DNA from: Pseudomonadota bacterium
Lineage (GTDB): Bacteria; Pseudomonadota; Alphaproteobacteria; Sphingomonadales; Sphingomonadaceae
Assembly (NCBI GenBank): GCA_029779535.1
Contig: JAKPAG010000112.1
Span: 1-64,000 of the forward strand
Direction: 5' to 3'
Length of the DNA stretch: 64,000 nt
A program made the position numbers and the translations under genes. The notes beneath the pieces are model-generated. The model worked only from the letters and a program-made list of their open reading frames with translations. It did not search any database and had not been told where the DNA came from. This document shows, piece after piece, positions 22,205 through 30,767 of the stretch. The stretch's first letter is position 1; each line of letters begins with the position of its first letter.

Positions 22205-22591
22205 ATGCGTAAATGGCACCGCTGGCTTTCCGTCCTGTTCGGCGTGGTCCTGCTGTGGGTCGCGGTCACCGGGCTGCTCAGCCAGGTCCCGCTGGTGGGC
22301 GAAGTGCTGGGCGTCAAGGAAGAGCGTCCCGCTGCCGCGGCTGCCGTTCCCGCCGGGTTCAAGTGCCCCGAAACCATGATCTGCCGGCCAAAGCCGCCCC
22401 AGGGCGGCTATCCGCTTGGCCTGATCCACCACCTCCATTCGGGGGAAACCTTTGGCGCGTTCGGCACGGTGATCTTCACCTTGGCCGGGTTCGCCATGGT
22501 CTTCTTCAGCTTCTCCGGCCTGTGGCTCTATTTCGCCATGTGGTCCAACCGCAAGAACCGCGGGGCCAGCCCCCGGTGGTTCTGGAAATGA
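22205..22591 (+). CDS. PepSY-TM-like small membrane protein
   Basis: 128 aa with a helix at the N terminus (WLSVLFGVVLLWVAVTGLL), a short periplasmic loop containing two cysteines (KCPETMICRP) and a second helix (VIFTLAGFAMVFFSFSGLWLY) ending in basic residues. The RKWHRWLSVLFG start and FSGLWLY motif match PepSY-associated membrane segments, here without a PepSY domain. The ribosome binding site GGGAG lies next to a possible stem TGGGAG/CTCCCA. It is cotranscribed between nrdA and nrdB. Confidence 0.75.
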   Translation: MRKWHRWLSVLFGVVLLWVAVTGLLSQVPLVGEVLGVKEERPAAAAAVPAGFKCPETMICRPKPPQGGYPLGLIHHLHSGETFGAFGTVIFTLAGFAMVFFSFSGLWLYFAMWSNRKNRGASPRWFWK

Positions 22592-22685
22592 GCGCTACGC
22601 GCGCCAACCCATCCCGTGTTTCCCGCGCCATCATGGCGCGGGAAGCCGCCCTTTAGATCAACGCTGTCCGCCAGGAGTCCGTCCG

Positions 22686-23744
22686 ATGCCCCTTCTCGAA
22701 GCCCGCAAGACCTACAAGCCCTTCGAATATCCCTGGGCCTACGACTTCTGGAAGCGCCAGCAGCAGGTCCACTGGATGCCCGAGGAAGTTCCCCTGGGCG
22801 AGGACTGCCGCGACTGGATGCAGAAGATCAGCGAAAGCGAACGCAACCTGCTGACGCAGATCTTCCGCTTCTTCACCCAGGCCGACGTGGAAGTGCAGGA
22901 CTGCTACCACGAAAAGTACGGCCGCGTGTTCAAGCCGACCGAAGTGAAGATGATGCTGGCCGCATTCTCCAACATGGAGACGATCCACATCGCGGCCTAC
23001 AGCCATCTGCTCGACACCATCGGTATGCCCGAAACCGAATACTCGATGTTCCTCGAGTATGACGAAATGCGTGCCAAGCACGATTACCTGCAGCAGTTCG
23101 GCGTCGACAATGACGAGGACATCGCCCGCACGCTCGCCATGTTCGGCGGCTTTACCGAAGGGCTGCAGCTGTTCGCCAGCTTCGCCATGCTGATGAACTT
23201 CCCGCGCTTCAACAAGATGAAGGGCATGGGCCAGATCGTCACCTGGTCGATCCGCGACGAATCGCTGCACTGCGAAGGGATCACCCGCCTGTTCCACGCC
23301 TTCGTGGCCGAACGCGGCTGCCTGACCAAGGCGGTCAAGGAAGACATCATCGACTGCTGCCAGAAGACCGTGCGGCTGGAAGACGCCTTCATCGACCTGG
23401 CGTTCGAACAGGGCCCGGTGCCCGGCATGAGCGCGAAGGAAATCAAGCGCTACATCCGCTACATTGCCGACTGGCGCTTGTCGCAGCTGGGCCTGCCCGC
23501 GATCTACATGATCGAGGACCACCCGCTGCCCTGGCTCGCCCCGCTGCTCAACGGGGTGGAACACGCCAACTTCTTCGAAACCCGCGCCACCGAATATTCG
23601 AAGGGCGCGACCAAGGGCAGCTGGCAGGACGTCTGGTCCAGCTTCGACAGCCGCCGCAAGGCCAAGGGCGAACCGGCCAACGAAGCCGGCAACGCGGGGC
23701 AAGAGCCGGACATGTTCGGCGCGGCCGGAGTGGCGGCGGAGTAA
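22686..23744 (+). CDS. nrdB: Ribonucleotide reductase class Ia beta subunit
   Basis: Diiron-tyrosyl-radical subunit that generates and stores the radical used by NrdA; 352 aa. Metal ligands appear in order: Asp/Glu in FTQADVEVQD, the ExxH in FSNMETIHIAAYSHLLDTIG with the radical tyrosine a few residues later, and the second ExxH in IRDESLHCEG. The C terminus (EPDMFGAAGVAAE) is the acidic tail expected to dock onto alpha. GGAG precedes the start. Two small membrane-protein genes separate it from nrdA. Confidence 0.96.
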   Translation: MPLLEARKTYKPFEYPWAYDFWKRQQQVHWMPEEVPLGEDCRDWMQKISESERNLLTQIFRFFTQADVEVQDCYHEKYGRVFKPTEVKMMLAAFSNMETIHIAAYSHLLDTIGMPETEYSMFLEYDEMRAKHDYLQQFGVDNDEDIARTLAMFGGFTEGLQLFASFAMLMNFPRFNKMKGMGQIVTWSIRDESLHCEGITRLFHAFVAERGCLTKAVKEDIIDCCQKTVRLEDAFIDLAFEQGPVPGMSAKEIKRYIRYIADWRLSQLGLPAIYMIEDHPLPWLAPLLNGVEHANFFETRATEYSKGATKGSWQDVWSSFDSRRKAKGEPANEAGNAGQEPDMFGAAGVAAE

Positions 23745-23780
23745 GGCGATTGGTAACGGCGGCCTGGTAACGCGCCGCCG

Positions 23781-24065
23781 ATGCCTTTCTTGACCGACCA
23801 CCTGATCGAGGCGCTGAGCGCCATCAACTTCGCGGCCTTTGCGGCTTTCGGCCTCGACAAGGCGCGGGCCGAGCGCGGGGGATGGCGCATTCGGGAATCG
23901 ACCCTGCTGTGGCTTGCCTTCCTGGGCGGTTCGCCCGGGGCCTGGGCAGGCCGCCGCCTGTTCCGGCACAAGACGCGCAAGCAGCCGTTCAACCGCTGGC
24001 TGCTGGGCGTGACCACGGCGCAACTGGCCGGGCTGGGCCTGTGGCTGGGCTGGAGCATGGCATAG
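23781..24065 (+). CDS. DUF1294 membrane protein
   Basis: 94 aa with three hydrophobic stretches and the hallmark pattern FAAFGLDKARAERGGWRI...LGGSPGAWAGRRLFRHKTRKQPF (quoted in pieces), typical of the DUF1294 family. Function is unknown; in other bacteria the domain can be fused to a cold-shock domain, which is absent here. It follows nrdB by 36 nt and may share its transcript. Confidence 0.88.
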   Translation: MPFLTDHLIEALSAINFAAFAAFGLDKARAERGGWRIRESTLLWLAFLGGSPGAWAGRRLFRHKTRKQPFNRWLLGVTTAQLAGLGLWLGWSMA

Positions 24066-24076
24066 GGCGCGCTGAC

Positions 24077-24110
24077 GGAAACGGGGCCGGGCCGGAAACG
24101 GGGCCGGGCC
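24077..24110. repeat. Perfect 17-nt tandem duplication
   Basis: GGAAACGGGGCCGGGCC occurs twice in a row without a mismatch, followed by GAAA, the start of a third copy. It lies in the gap between the DUF1294 gene and a lipoprotein gene. Replication slippage is the simplest origin. Confidence 0.85.
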
Positions 24111-24203
24111 GAAAGCGACGCGCGACTTGATCCAGGTCAGTGCGTGCGCGGGCGGGCGGGGCATGATACATTGCGTTGCTACCCCTGTGAAAGGAGCCAT
24201 GTC

Positions 24204-24443
24204 ATGATCCGTTCCCGCCGTCCCGCCGCCGCTGCGCTGCTGGGTCTTGCCGTGCTGGCGCTGGGCGCCTGTTCGGGCAAGAAGGCCGAAGAGCAGACCG
24301 CCTCTGCCGAACCGACTGCCGCGTCGAGCGAGTGGGTTGCCGAAAATCCGACCGAGCCGGCCGTGCCGGTCGACCTGCCCAAGACGCCGATGACCAGCGC
24401 TCCGGCGACGCCCGCCGCGTCCCCCAGCCCGGCGGCGCAATAA
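24204..24443 (+). CDS. Small proline/alanine-rich lipoprotein
   Basis: 79 aa. A type II signal with lipobox LALGACSG predicts a lipid-anchored cysteine near residue 21. The mature part is low-complexity (SAEPTAASSEW, then many Pro/Ala/Ser) with no recognisable domain. AAGGAG lies 7 nt before the ATG at 24204. A second ATG at 24199 would read Met-Ser-stop and can be ignored. I do not recognise a family. Confidence 0.72.
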   Translation: MIRSRRPAAAALLGLAVLALGACSGKKAEEQTASAEPTAASSEWVAENPTEPAVPVDLPKTPMTSAPATPAASPSPAAQ

Positions 24444-24590
24444 GGGTCAAACCCCGGCTCGGCGTTGCCGGGCCGGGGGCTGGTCCGGGCGATGACGGCG
24501 CCCCGCGGCGCGCTGCTGGACAGCGCCGCCGCCTTGCGCCAGACAGGGCGCGGACGCGCTGCCCGATCAACCGACCAAGGATCCATCGCC

Positions 24591-25154
24591 ATGAATCTGC
24601 GCCTGTTTTCGCTCCGCCGCGCCGCTCCGCTTGCCCTGGCCCTGGTGCTGGGCGGCTGCTGGGAATCGACTGCGCCGCTGATGCCCGCCTCGGTCCAGGA
24701 CCCGTCGCCGATCCGCGGCAAATACGCCTCGGTCCCCAGCGATCCGGCCAAGCCCGCCAGCTGGTACCGCGCCGACGTGCAGGGCAAGTCGGTCAAGCTC
24801 TATTCGCGTCTGTCCAAGGATGGCGAGCCGGAGAACTGGAGCTTTGACCGGACCATGACCTTCGATGCCATCGCCAGGGACGTCTACCTGGTCCAGTCGG
24901 TCGCCAAGGACGAGAAGACGATCAATTACCTGCTGATGCGCGTGCGCGACAAGGGCCGCGAACTGGTGGTGGTCACCCCGTCGTGCAACGAGGCGCAGGC
25001 CCGCGCCTATGGGGCGACGCTGCGCTCGAACAACTGCGCGTTCGACAAGTACGATACCCTGGCCAAGGCCGCGCGGCGGGCCTATGCCACGGTCGAGGGC
25101 GGGGATGCGGCATCGGTGTCCTATGCCACCGATACCTACACCCAGGCGAAATAG
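24591..25154 (+). CDS. Lipoprotein of unknown function
   Basis: 187 aa. The signal sequence ends in the lipobox LVLGGCWE. The mature region (WYRADVQGKSVKLYSRLSK, then FDAIARDVYLVQSVAKDEKTINYLLMRV) is soluble, probably periplasmic, with a cysteine pair (SCNEA, NNCAF) that could form a disulfide. I do not recognise the family. A hairpin without a T-run (CCCGGC/GCCGGG) lies in the 147-nt gap before it. It is convergent with the following gene group. Confidence 0.75.
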   Translation: MNLRLFSLRRAAPLALALVLGGCWESTAPLMPASVQDPSPIRGKYASVPSDPAKPASWYRADVQGKSVKLYSRLSKDGEPENWSFDRTMTFDAIARDVYLVQSVAKDEKTINYLLMRVRDKGRELVVVTPSCNEAQARAYGATLRSNNCAFDKYDTLAKAARRAYATVEGGDAASVSYATDTYTQAK

Positions 25155-25163
25155 CGCGGGGGG

Positions 25164-25505
25164 TCAGCCCGGCGCGCGGCGCCCCAGCAGCACGCGCCGC
25201 AGATCGCCTTTCTCCAGGTGCAGCAGCACCAGCAGGTAAGCCATCAGGAATGCGCCGCCGAGGAAGAAGGCGCAGGTCGCCAGCGCCCAGCCCGCCGCGT
25301 TCCAGCCATTGCGCCACCCGGTCCACAGCGCGGACAGGGCCAGCATTGTCAGGAAATCGGCGTTGAACTGGCCCGGCCAGTGCCCATCGGCGATAGCGCC
25401 GAAGAACACCGGCAGCAGGTTCAGCCCGTCGCGGCCGATGACGAAGGCGGTAAAGGCGATCAGCGCCGTCCAGGCCAGGATCAGGTAGAGCCGCAGCGCG
25501 GTCAT
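25164..25505 (-). CDS. Small multi-pass membrane protein of unknown function
   Basis: 113 aa from the ATG at 25505. Hydrophobic stretches are LRLYLILAWTALIAFTAFVIG, FLTMLALSALWTGW and ALATCAFFLGGAFLMAYLLVLL, ending in a basic tail. No family is certain; it has the look of small DUF2834-like membrane proteins. It follows the HapK-like gene by 4 nt, so the two are probably cotranscribed. Confidence 0.65.
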   Translation of the reverse strand: MTALRLYLILAWTALIAFTAFVIGRDGLNLLPVFFGAIADGHWPGQFNADFLTMLALSALWTGWRNGWNAAGWALATCAFFLGGAFLMAYLLVLLHLEKGDLRRVLLGRRAPG

Positions 25506-25509
25506 GCCG

Positions 25510-25821
25510 TTACAGCTTGTCCGCCAGCAGGAATTCCGGCGCGTCGGCAAAGCCCATGAACTGCCCCATGATCCCCTGCACCGTATCGCCGGGCATGTCA
25601 GTGCCGGTGAAAGCGTCCAGATCGGCAATGTCGAACACTTCGACATAGTCCGCCGTGGGCGCCCCTTCGCCCAGCAGCAGGCCGGTCACGCGGTAGGTAT
25701 CGAAGGCCGCCACGCTGGTCAGTCCGCGCATGACCGGCTGATCGGTGGTCTTGACCCAGGTTTCGAAATCCTCGCGGGTGATGCCGGGCTTCAACTTGTA
25801 CTTGAGGATGATGGTGGCCAT
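25510..25821 (-). CDS. REDY/HapK-like dimeric alpha-beta barrel protein
   Basis: 103 aa, start ATG at 25821. The pattern ILKYKLKPGITREDFETWV, with the closing IMGQFMGFADAPEFLLADKL, matches a small ferredoxin-like-fold family often named REDY-like HapK in sphingomonads. Related folds (EthD, stress-responsive A/B barrels) bind or cyclise small hydrophobic molecules. No catalytic residue set is known to me. It is first in a two-gene unit with the membrane protein at 25164. Confidence 0.7.
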   Translation of the reverse strand: MATIILKYKLKPGITREDFETWVKTTDQPVMRGLTSVAAFDTYRVTGLLLGEGAPTADYVEVFDIADLDAFTGTDMPGDTVQGIMGQFMGFADAPEFLLADKL

Positions 25822-25894
25822 TGCAGCAGGTCCCTCCGGGGCGCGCGCCCCGGGGCGAGACTGCCGCGAAAGCCGCCCCTTGGCAAGGACGGGG

Positions 25895-26242
25895 CTATTT
25901 GCCCGCGAACAGGAAGCCCACCGCCGCCATGATGCAGGCAAAGGCCGCCAGGTGCCGCCAGGTCAGCGCCTCGCCCAGCACCACGACCATGAAGATGCCG
26001 AACACCACCAGCGCGATCGCTTCCTGCGCGATCTTGAGCTGGCCCGCGCTCCACCCGTTGGCATAGCCGATGCGGTTGGCCGGCACGGCCAGGCAATATT
26101 CGATCAGCGCCAGCCCCCAGCTGACCGCGATCACCATGGCCAGCGGGCGCGCCTCGGCCACTTTCGGCCCGCCTTGCAGGTGCCAGTACCACGCCGTGGT
26201 CATGAACAGGTTGGACAGGATCAGCAGGACCAGCGTTTGCAT
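25895..26242 (-). CDS. DMT-family (DUF486) membrane protein
   Basis: 115 aa with four hydrophobic helices. It matches the DUF486 half-size drug/metabolite transporter-like family: LSNLFMTTAWYWHL, AVSWGLALIEYCLAVPANRIGY (quoted in part), LKIAQEAIALVVFGIF and a last FACIMAAVGFLFAGK helix. The half size suggests it works as a dimer. The substrate is unknown. Confidence 0.85.
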   Translation of the reverse strand: MQTLVLLILSNLFMTTAWYWHLQGGPKVAEARPLAMVIAVSWGLALIEYCLAVPANRIGYANGWSAGQLKIAQEAIALVVFGIFMVVVLGEALTWRHLAAFACIMAAVGFLFAGK

Positions 26243-26260
26243 GGCCCGCCTCCTAGCGCT

Positions 26261-26653
26261 TCAGCCGGGCGGGAGCCAGTCCATCTGCCTGGCCACCAGC
26301 ACGCCCAGCATGAGGATCAGCACGCCGTAGACGAAGGCCCACAGCCACGGGCGCGGCACCCGCGCCAGGTCGGGGCGGCCATGGGGATAGGCGAGCTGGA
26401 CCCAGCTGCCGACCGGCGGGTATGGCGCGCCGGAATAGACCTGGTCGGTCACCTCGTGCGTGCCGTCTTCGGCCGTAAAGCGATAGATCGGCGCATAGGA
26501 GCGCGGGTTGTCATGCATCGCGCAGCGGTGACCGATCACCTGGCCGGGCACACTGCGCGTCATCCCGCGCAGGCGCGCCAGATCGCCGCGCGCGACCAGC
26601 CACAGGCACAGCGCGATGAACCCCGTTGCAACCCGCAGGATCGCCGTTTCCAT
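26261..26653 (-). CDS. DUF3592 membrane protein
   Basis: 130 aa. Two membrane helices, one near each end, flank a beta-rich external region with the DUF3592 pattern PGQVIGHRC, YAPIYRFTAEDG and GAPYPPVGSWVQLAYPHGRPD. Function is unknown. It lies between wecC (14-nt gap) and the DMT gene on the same strand, so it may be the tail of the wecBC transcript. Confidence 0.8.
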   Translation of the reverse strand: METAILRVATGFIALCLWLVARGDLARLRGMTRSVPGQVIGHRCAMHDNPRSYAPIYRFTAEDGTHEVTDQVYSGAPYPPVGSWVQLAYPHGRPDLARVPRPWLWAFVYGVLILMLGVLVARQMDWLPPG

Positions 26654-26666
26654 CCGTGCCGGGCTG

Positions 26667-27968
26667 TCAGTTGACGAGTTTCAGCTTGCCCGCGCCGTGC
26701 GGCTCGGCCTTGGGCTGGTCCAGCCAGATCCCGCGCGTGTCATAGACCACGTGGCGCTGCCGTTCGGCCAGCGGGACGGCCTTGAACTGGTCGTGATCGA
26801 CCAGCACGATCAGCAGCCGGGCCTGTTCCAGCGCGGTGTCGATGTCGATCAGCTCGGCCTGGGTGCCGGCGAATTCCTTCGGCAACTCGCTGGCATAGGG
26901 TTCGACCACCTTGATGCGGGCACCATACTTGCGCGCCAGGGTGACCGCAACCAGCCGGGCCGGGCTTTCGCGGAAATCGTCGATGTTGGCCTTGAACGCC
27001 AGGCCCAGGCAGGCGACCTGCGCCCCCGGATTGGCTTCGATCAGGGCTTCGGCGTGCTGGATCACGTGGTGGATCTTGCCGTCGTTGACGCCGCGTGCGG
27101 TGCGGATCAGCGGGGTGTGTTCGGGCGCGCCGTGGACGATGAACCACGGGTCAACCGCGATGCAGTGCCCGCCCACGCCCGGCCCGGGGGTGAGGATGTT
27201 GACGCGCGGGTGGCGGTTGGCCAGCCGGATCACTTCCCACACGTCCAGCCCCATCTGGTCGGCGACGATGCTGAGTTCGTTGGCAAAGGCGATGTTGACG
27301 TCGCGGTAGGCGTTTTCGACCAGCTTGGTCATTTCCGCACTGCGGCTGTCGGTGACCACGCAGGTCCCGCGCACGAACAGCTTGTAGAAGCTTAGCGCCT
27401 TTCGGGCGCAGCGCGGGGTGATCCCGCCGATCGAACGGTCGTTGCCGGCCAGTTCTTCCAGGATCTTGCCCGGCAGCACGCGTTCCGGGCAATAGGCGAT
27501 CGACAGGTCCGGCGTTTCGCTGGTCAGGCCGGGGCACTTCAGGTCCGGGCGCAGGCGGGCGATCAGGTCGCGCAGCTGTTCGGTGGTGCCGACGGGCGAC
27601 GTCGATTCAAGGATCACCGTGTCGCCGCTTTTCAGCACCTTGGCCACGGCTTCGCCGGCGGCCAGGACATAGGAAATGTCGGGCGCGTGGTTGGCGTCGA
27701 ACGGGGTCGGCACCGCGATCACGAAGACGTCGCTGGGGGCGACCTCGGTCGATGCTTTCAGCAGTCCGCGCGCGACGACGCCGTGAACCAGGCCGTCAAG
27801 GTCCACTTCCTCGATGTGGATCTCGCCGCGATTGATCGTGTCGACGACGTGGGGCGAAACGTCCACCCCGTGCACCTTGCAGCCCGAGCGCGCGACAATC
27901 GCCGCGGTGGGCAGGCCGATATAGCCCAGGCCGACAACACAAACGCTAGGCTTGACGTCCGATTTCAT
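26667..27968 (-). CDS. wecC: UDP-N-acetyl-D-mannosamine dehydrogenase
   Basis: NAD-dependent four-electron oxidation of UDP-ManNAc to UDP-ManNAcA for surface polysaccharides; 433 aa. I see the Rossmann start VCVVGLGYIGLPTAA, the UDP-sugar DH helix SRSAEMTKLVENAYRDVNIAFANE (quoted in pieces), the catalytic-cysteine loop GPGVGGHCIAVDPWF and the C-terminal nucleotide-binding domain (LGLAFKANIDDFRESP). I chose the ATG at 27968, which overlaps wecB by 23 nt, implying coupled translation. The assignment rests partly on the wecB partner; a related UDP-sugar dehydrogenase is possible. Confidence 0.9.
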   Translation of the reverse strand: MKSDVKPSVCVVGLGYIGLPTAAIVARSGCKVHGVDVSPHVVDTINRGEIHIEEVDLDGLVHGVVARGLLKASTEVAPSDVFVIAVPTPFDANHAPDISYVLAAGEAVAKVLKSGDTVILESTSPVGTTEQLRDLIARLRPDLKCPGLTSETPDLSIAYCPERVLPGKILEELAGNDRSIGGITPRCARKALSFYKLFVRGTCVVTDSRSAEMTKLVENAYRDVNIAFANELSIVADQMGLDVWEVIRLANRHPRVNILTPGPGVGGHCIAVDPWFIVHGAPEHTPLIRTARGVNDGKIHHVIQHAEALIEANPGAQVACLGLAFKANIDDFRESPARLVAVTLARKYGARIKVVEPYASELPKEFAGTQAELIDIDTALEQARLLIVLVDHDQFKAVPLAERQRHVVYDTRGIWLDQPKAEPHGAGKLKLVN

Positions 27969-29085
27969 TCCCAAGTCGCTCCACGATGCGGCGCGCAGCG
28001 TGCCCGTCCCCGAAAGGATTGTGCGCCTGCGCCATCTTTGCGTAGGCGGCCTTATCGTCGAGCAAGGTGAAGATTTCGGTAACGATAGTAGCGGTTTCGG
28101 TGCCGACCAGCCTGGCCGTGCCGGCGCTCACGCCTTCGGGGCGTTCGGTGGTTTCGCGCATCACCAGGACCGGCTTGCCCAGCGCCGGGGCTTCTTCCTG
28201 CACCCCGCCGCTGTCGGTCAGCATGATATCGGCGATGGAGAGCAGGCGGGCGAAGTGCGGGTAATCGAGCGGGTCGATCAGCGCCACGTTGTCCAGCCCG
28301 GCCAGCGCCGTGTTCATCACGGCACGGACGTTGGGGTTGAGGTGGACGGGGAAGATCACGGCCACGTCGGGCCGCGCCGCAATCTGGCGGATCGCTTCGG
28401 CAATCGCTTCCATCCCGCCGCCGAAGTTTTCGCGGCGGTGGGTCGTGACGCCGATGATCCGTTTGCCGGCAAAGCGCGCTTCCAGCTCGGCCAGGCCGCC
28501 CGCCAGCGCGGGGTTGGCCTTGATCCGGTCCGTGACCCAGTGCAACGCATCGATCACCGTGTTGCCGGTAACCAGCACGCGTTCGGCCGGCACGTTCTCG
28601 CGCAGCAGGGCCGCTTCGCTCACTTCGGTCGGGGCGAAGTGCAGGCTAGCGATTGAACCGATGATCTTGCGGTTCACCTCCTCGGGCCAGGGGTGATAGA
28701 TGTTGCCGCTGCGCAGGCCCGCTTCGACATGGTCGACCGGCACCTTGCGGTAATAGGCGGCCAGGGCCCCGGCCATGGCGGTGGCGGTATCACCCTGGAC
28801 CATCACCCGGTCGGGCTTGACCTGGTCCATCACCTTGCCAAGGTCAGTCAGCAGCGCGGCGGTCAGTCCGTCGAGCGTCTGCTCGGGCTTCATCAGGTCA
28901 AGGTCGTGGTCGGGCACCAGCCCGGCGATGGCCAGCACCTGGTCGAGCATCTGGCGGTGCTGCGCCGATACGCAGACCACCGGGGTAAAGCGCGGGTCGG
29001 CCTGGAGCGCGGCGACCACGGGAAACAGCTTGATCGCTTCGGGCCGGGTGCCGAACACGACCATGATTTTCTGGGGCTTGTCCAT
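27946..29085 (-). CDS. wecB: UDP-N-acetylglucosamine 2-epimerase (non-hydrolysing)
   Basis: Interconverts UDP-GlcNAc and UDP-ManNAc; 379 aa, GT-B fold. Signatures are FGTRPEAIKLFPV at the N terminus, VQGDTATAMAGAL, HVEAGLRSGN, TTHRRENFG, and the UDP-binding LTDSGGVQEEAPALGKPV with VMRETTERPEG. The ATG at 29085 gives the usual start. It is upstream of and overlaps wecC, forming the two-step route to UDP-ManNAcA. It is divergent from the epimerase at 29166 across 80 bp. Confidence 0.95.
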   Translation of the reverse strand: MDKPQKIMVVFGTRPEAIKLFPVVAALQADPRFTPVVCVSAQHRQMLDQVLAIAGLVPDHDLDLMKPEQTLDGLTAALLTDLGKVMDQVKPDRVMVQGDTATAMAGALAAYYRKVPVDHVEAGLRSGNIYHPWPEEVNRKIIGSIASLHFAPTEVSEAALLRENVPAERVLVTGNTVIDALHWVTDRIKANPALAGGLAELEARFAGKRIIGVTTHRRENFGGGMEAIAEAIRQIAARPDVAVIFPVHLNPNVRAVMNTALAGLDNVALIDPLDYPHFARLLSIADIMLTDSGGVQEEAPALGKPVLVMRETTERPEGVSAGTARLVGTETATIVTEIFTLLDDKAAYAKMAQAHNPFGDGHAARRIVERLGNEIGRQA

Positions 29086-29165
29086 GGGAAAAGGCCCTAC
29101 CAGCCATGGGTTAACCATGAAATAAGAGCCGCGAGGTATCGCACGGCGCGATCACAGGAGTTTCC

Positions 29166-30164
29166 ATGCGCATTCTGGTTACCGGCGTTGCCGGGTTCAT
29201 CGGTTCCACCCTGTCGCACCGCCTGCTGGAACGCGGCGACGAAGTGGTGGGGATCGACAATCTCAACGACTATTACCAGGTCAGCCTGAAGCAGGACCGG
29301 CTGGGCCGGCTGGTCGCGGCGCATGGCGGGCGGTTTGCCTTTCACCAGGTCGATTTTGCCGATCTCGCCGCGCTGAACCGGGCGCTGGAGGCAGAGCGGA
29401 TCGACCGCGTCGTCCACCTGGGGGCTCAGGCCGGGGTGCGCTATTCGATCGAAAACCCGCACGCCTATGTCCAGTCGAACCTGGTCGGCCACGTCAACCT
29501 GCTCGAACTGGCGCGGCACCGGGGGCTCGATCACATGGTCTATGCCAGCTCCAGCTCGGTCTATGGTGGCAACACCAAGCTGCCCTTCGCGGTCGAGGAC
29601 CGCTGCGACCACCCCGTCTCGCTCTATGCCGCGACCAAGAAGGCGGACGAGCTGATGAGCGAGACCTACGCCCATCTCTACCGCCTGCCGCTGACGGGGC
29701 TGCGCTTCTTCACGGTCTATGGGCCGTGGGGGCGGCCCGACATGATGATGTGGATCTTCACCAAGGCGATCCTGGCAGGCAAACCGATCCCGGTGTTCAA
29801 CAACGGCGAGATGTTCCGCGACTTCACCTATATCGACGATATCGTCGCGGGCGTGATCGCCTGCCTCGACAATCCGCCGCCGGACGATGGGCAGGTGAAG
29901 GCCGGCGGCTCGGTCAAGCCGCACCGGCTCTACAATATCGGCAACAACCGCAGCGAACACCTGATGAAGGTCGTCGGCCTGCTCGAGGAAGCCTGCGGGC
30001 GCAAGGCCGAGATCGACTTCCAGCCGATCCAGCCGGGCGACGTCCCCGCGACCTATGCCGACATCACCGCGATCCAGTCCGATCTGGGCTATGCCCCCAC
30101 CACCAGCATCGACGTGGGTGTCCCCAACTTTGTGCGCTGGTACAAGGACTATCACGGGATCTGA
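29166..30164 (+). CDS. UDP-glucuronate 4-epimerase-like SDR
   Basis: 332 aa extended short-chain dehydrogenase. NAD motif TGVAGFIGS at the N terminus, [17 protein letters not shown], the serine region [16 protein letters not shown] and the catalytic YAATK. The DNLNDYY signature and [13 protein letters not shown] are characteristic of UDP-glucuronate 4-epimerases (LpsL/RkpI/Cap1J type), which supply UDP-galacturonate. CAGGAG precedes the ATG. The divergent wecBC pair suggests a shared acidic polysaccharide; no glycosyltransferase lies here. Confidence 0.87.
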   Translation: MRILVTGVAGFIGSTLSHRLLERGDEVVGIDNLNDYYQVSLKQDRLGRLVAAHGGRFAFHQVDFADLAALNRALEAERIDRVVHLGAQAGVRYSIENPHAYVQSNLVGHVNLLELARHRGLDHMVYASSSSVYGGNTKLPFAVEDRCDHPVSLYAATKKADELMSETYAHLYRLPLTGLRFFTVYGPWGRPDMMMWIFTKAILAGKPIPVFNNGEMFRDFTYIDDIVAGVIACLDNPPPDDGQVKAGGSVKPHRLYNIGNNRSEHLMKVVGLLEEACGRKAEIDFQPIQPGDVPATYADITAIQSDLGYAPTTSIDVGVPNFVRWYKDYHGI

Positions 30165-30202
30165 CCCTTGCCGCGCGGGGCGGCATGGGCAATCAACCGT
30201 TC

Positions 30203-30757
30203 ATGCCGATTCTTTCCGACAAGTGGATCCGTAACGAAGCCCGCCATTCGGGCATGATCGAACCCTTCGTGGAGCGCCAGCAGCGCGACGGGTGCATCTC
30301 TTACGGGCTGTCCAGCTATGGCTATGACGCGCGCGTGGCGGACGAGTTCAAGATCTTCACCAACGTCCATTCGGCGGTGGTCGATCCCAAGAACTTCGAT
30401 GCCAACAGCTTCGTCGACATCAAGAGCGACGTCTGCGTCATCCCGCCCAACAGCTTCGTGCTGGCCCGCACGGTCGAATACTTCCGCATCCCGCGCGACG
30501 TGCTGGTGATCTGCCTGGGCAAGAGCACCTATGCCCGCTGCGGGATCATCGTCAACGTGACGCCCCTGGAACCCGAATGGGAAGGCCACGTCACGCTGGA
30601 ATTCTCCAACACCACCCCGCTGCCCGCGAAGATCTATGCAAACGAGGGCGCTTGCCAGTTCCTGTTCCTGCAGGGGAACGAGCCGTGCGAGGTCAGCTAT
30701 GGCGACCGCAGCGGCAAGTACATGGGCCAGCGCGGGGTAACCCTGCCCAAGCTGTAA
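30203..30757 (+). CDS. dcd: dCTP deaminase
   Basis: Deaminates dCTP to dUTP, feeding dTMP synthesis; 184 aa, homotrimeric dUTPase-like fold. The start [10 protein letters not shown] and the active-site segment [23 protein letters not shown] are standard, with the C-terminal [14 protein letters not shown] closing the active site. The upstream in-frame ATG (30185) lacks the family start. It lies 38 nt after the epimerase. Confidence 0.96.
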   Translation: MPILSDKWIRNEARHSGMIEPFVERQQRDGCISYGLSSYGYDARVADEFKIFTNVHSAVVDPKNFDANSFVDIKSDVCVIPPNSFVLARTVEYFRIPRDVLVICLGKSTYARCGIIVNVTPLEPEWEGHVTLEFSNTTPLPAKIYANEGACQFLFLQGNEPCEVSYGDRSGKYMGQRGVTLPKL

Positions 30758-30767
30758 GGACCGGCCG

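Noticed and set aside
24444-24590. Terminator hairpin CCCGGC/GCCGGG after the small lipoprotein gene
   Set aside because: No T-run follows it, so I mention it only in the neighbouring entry.
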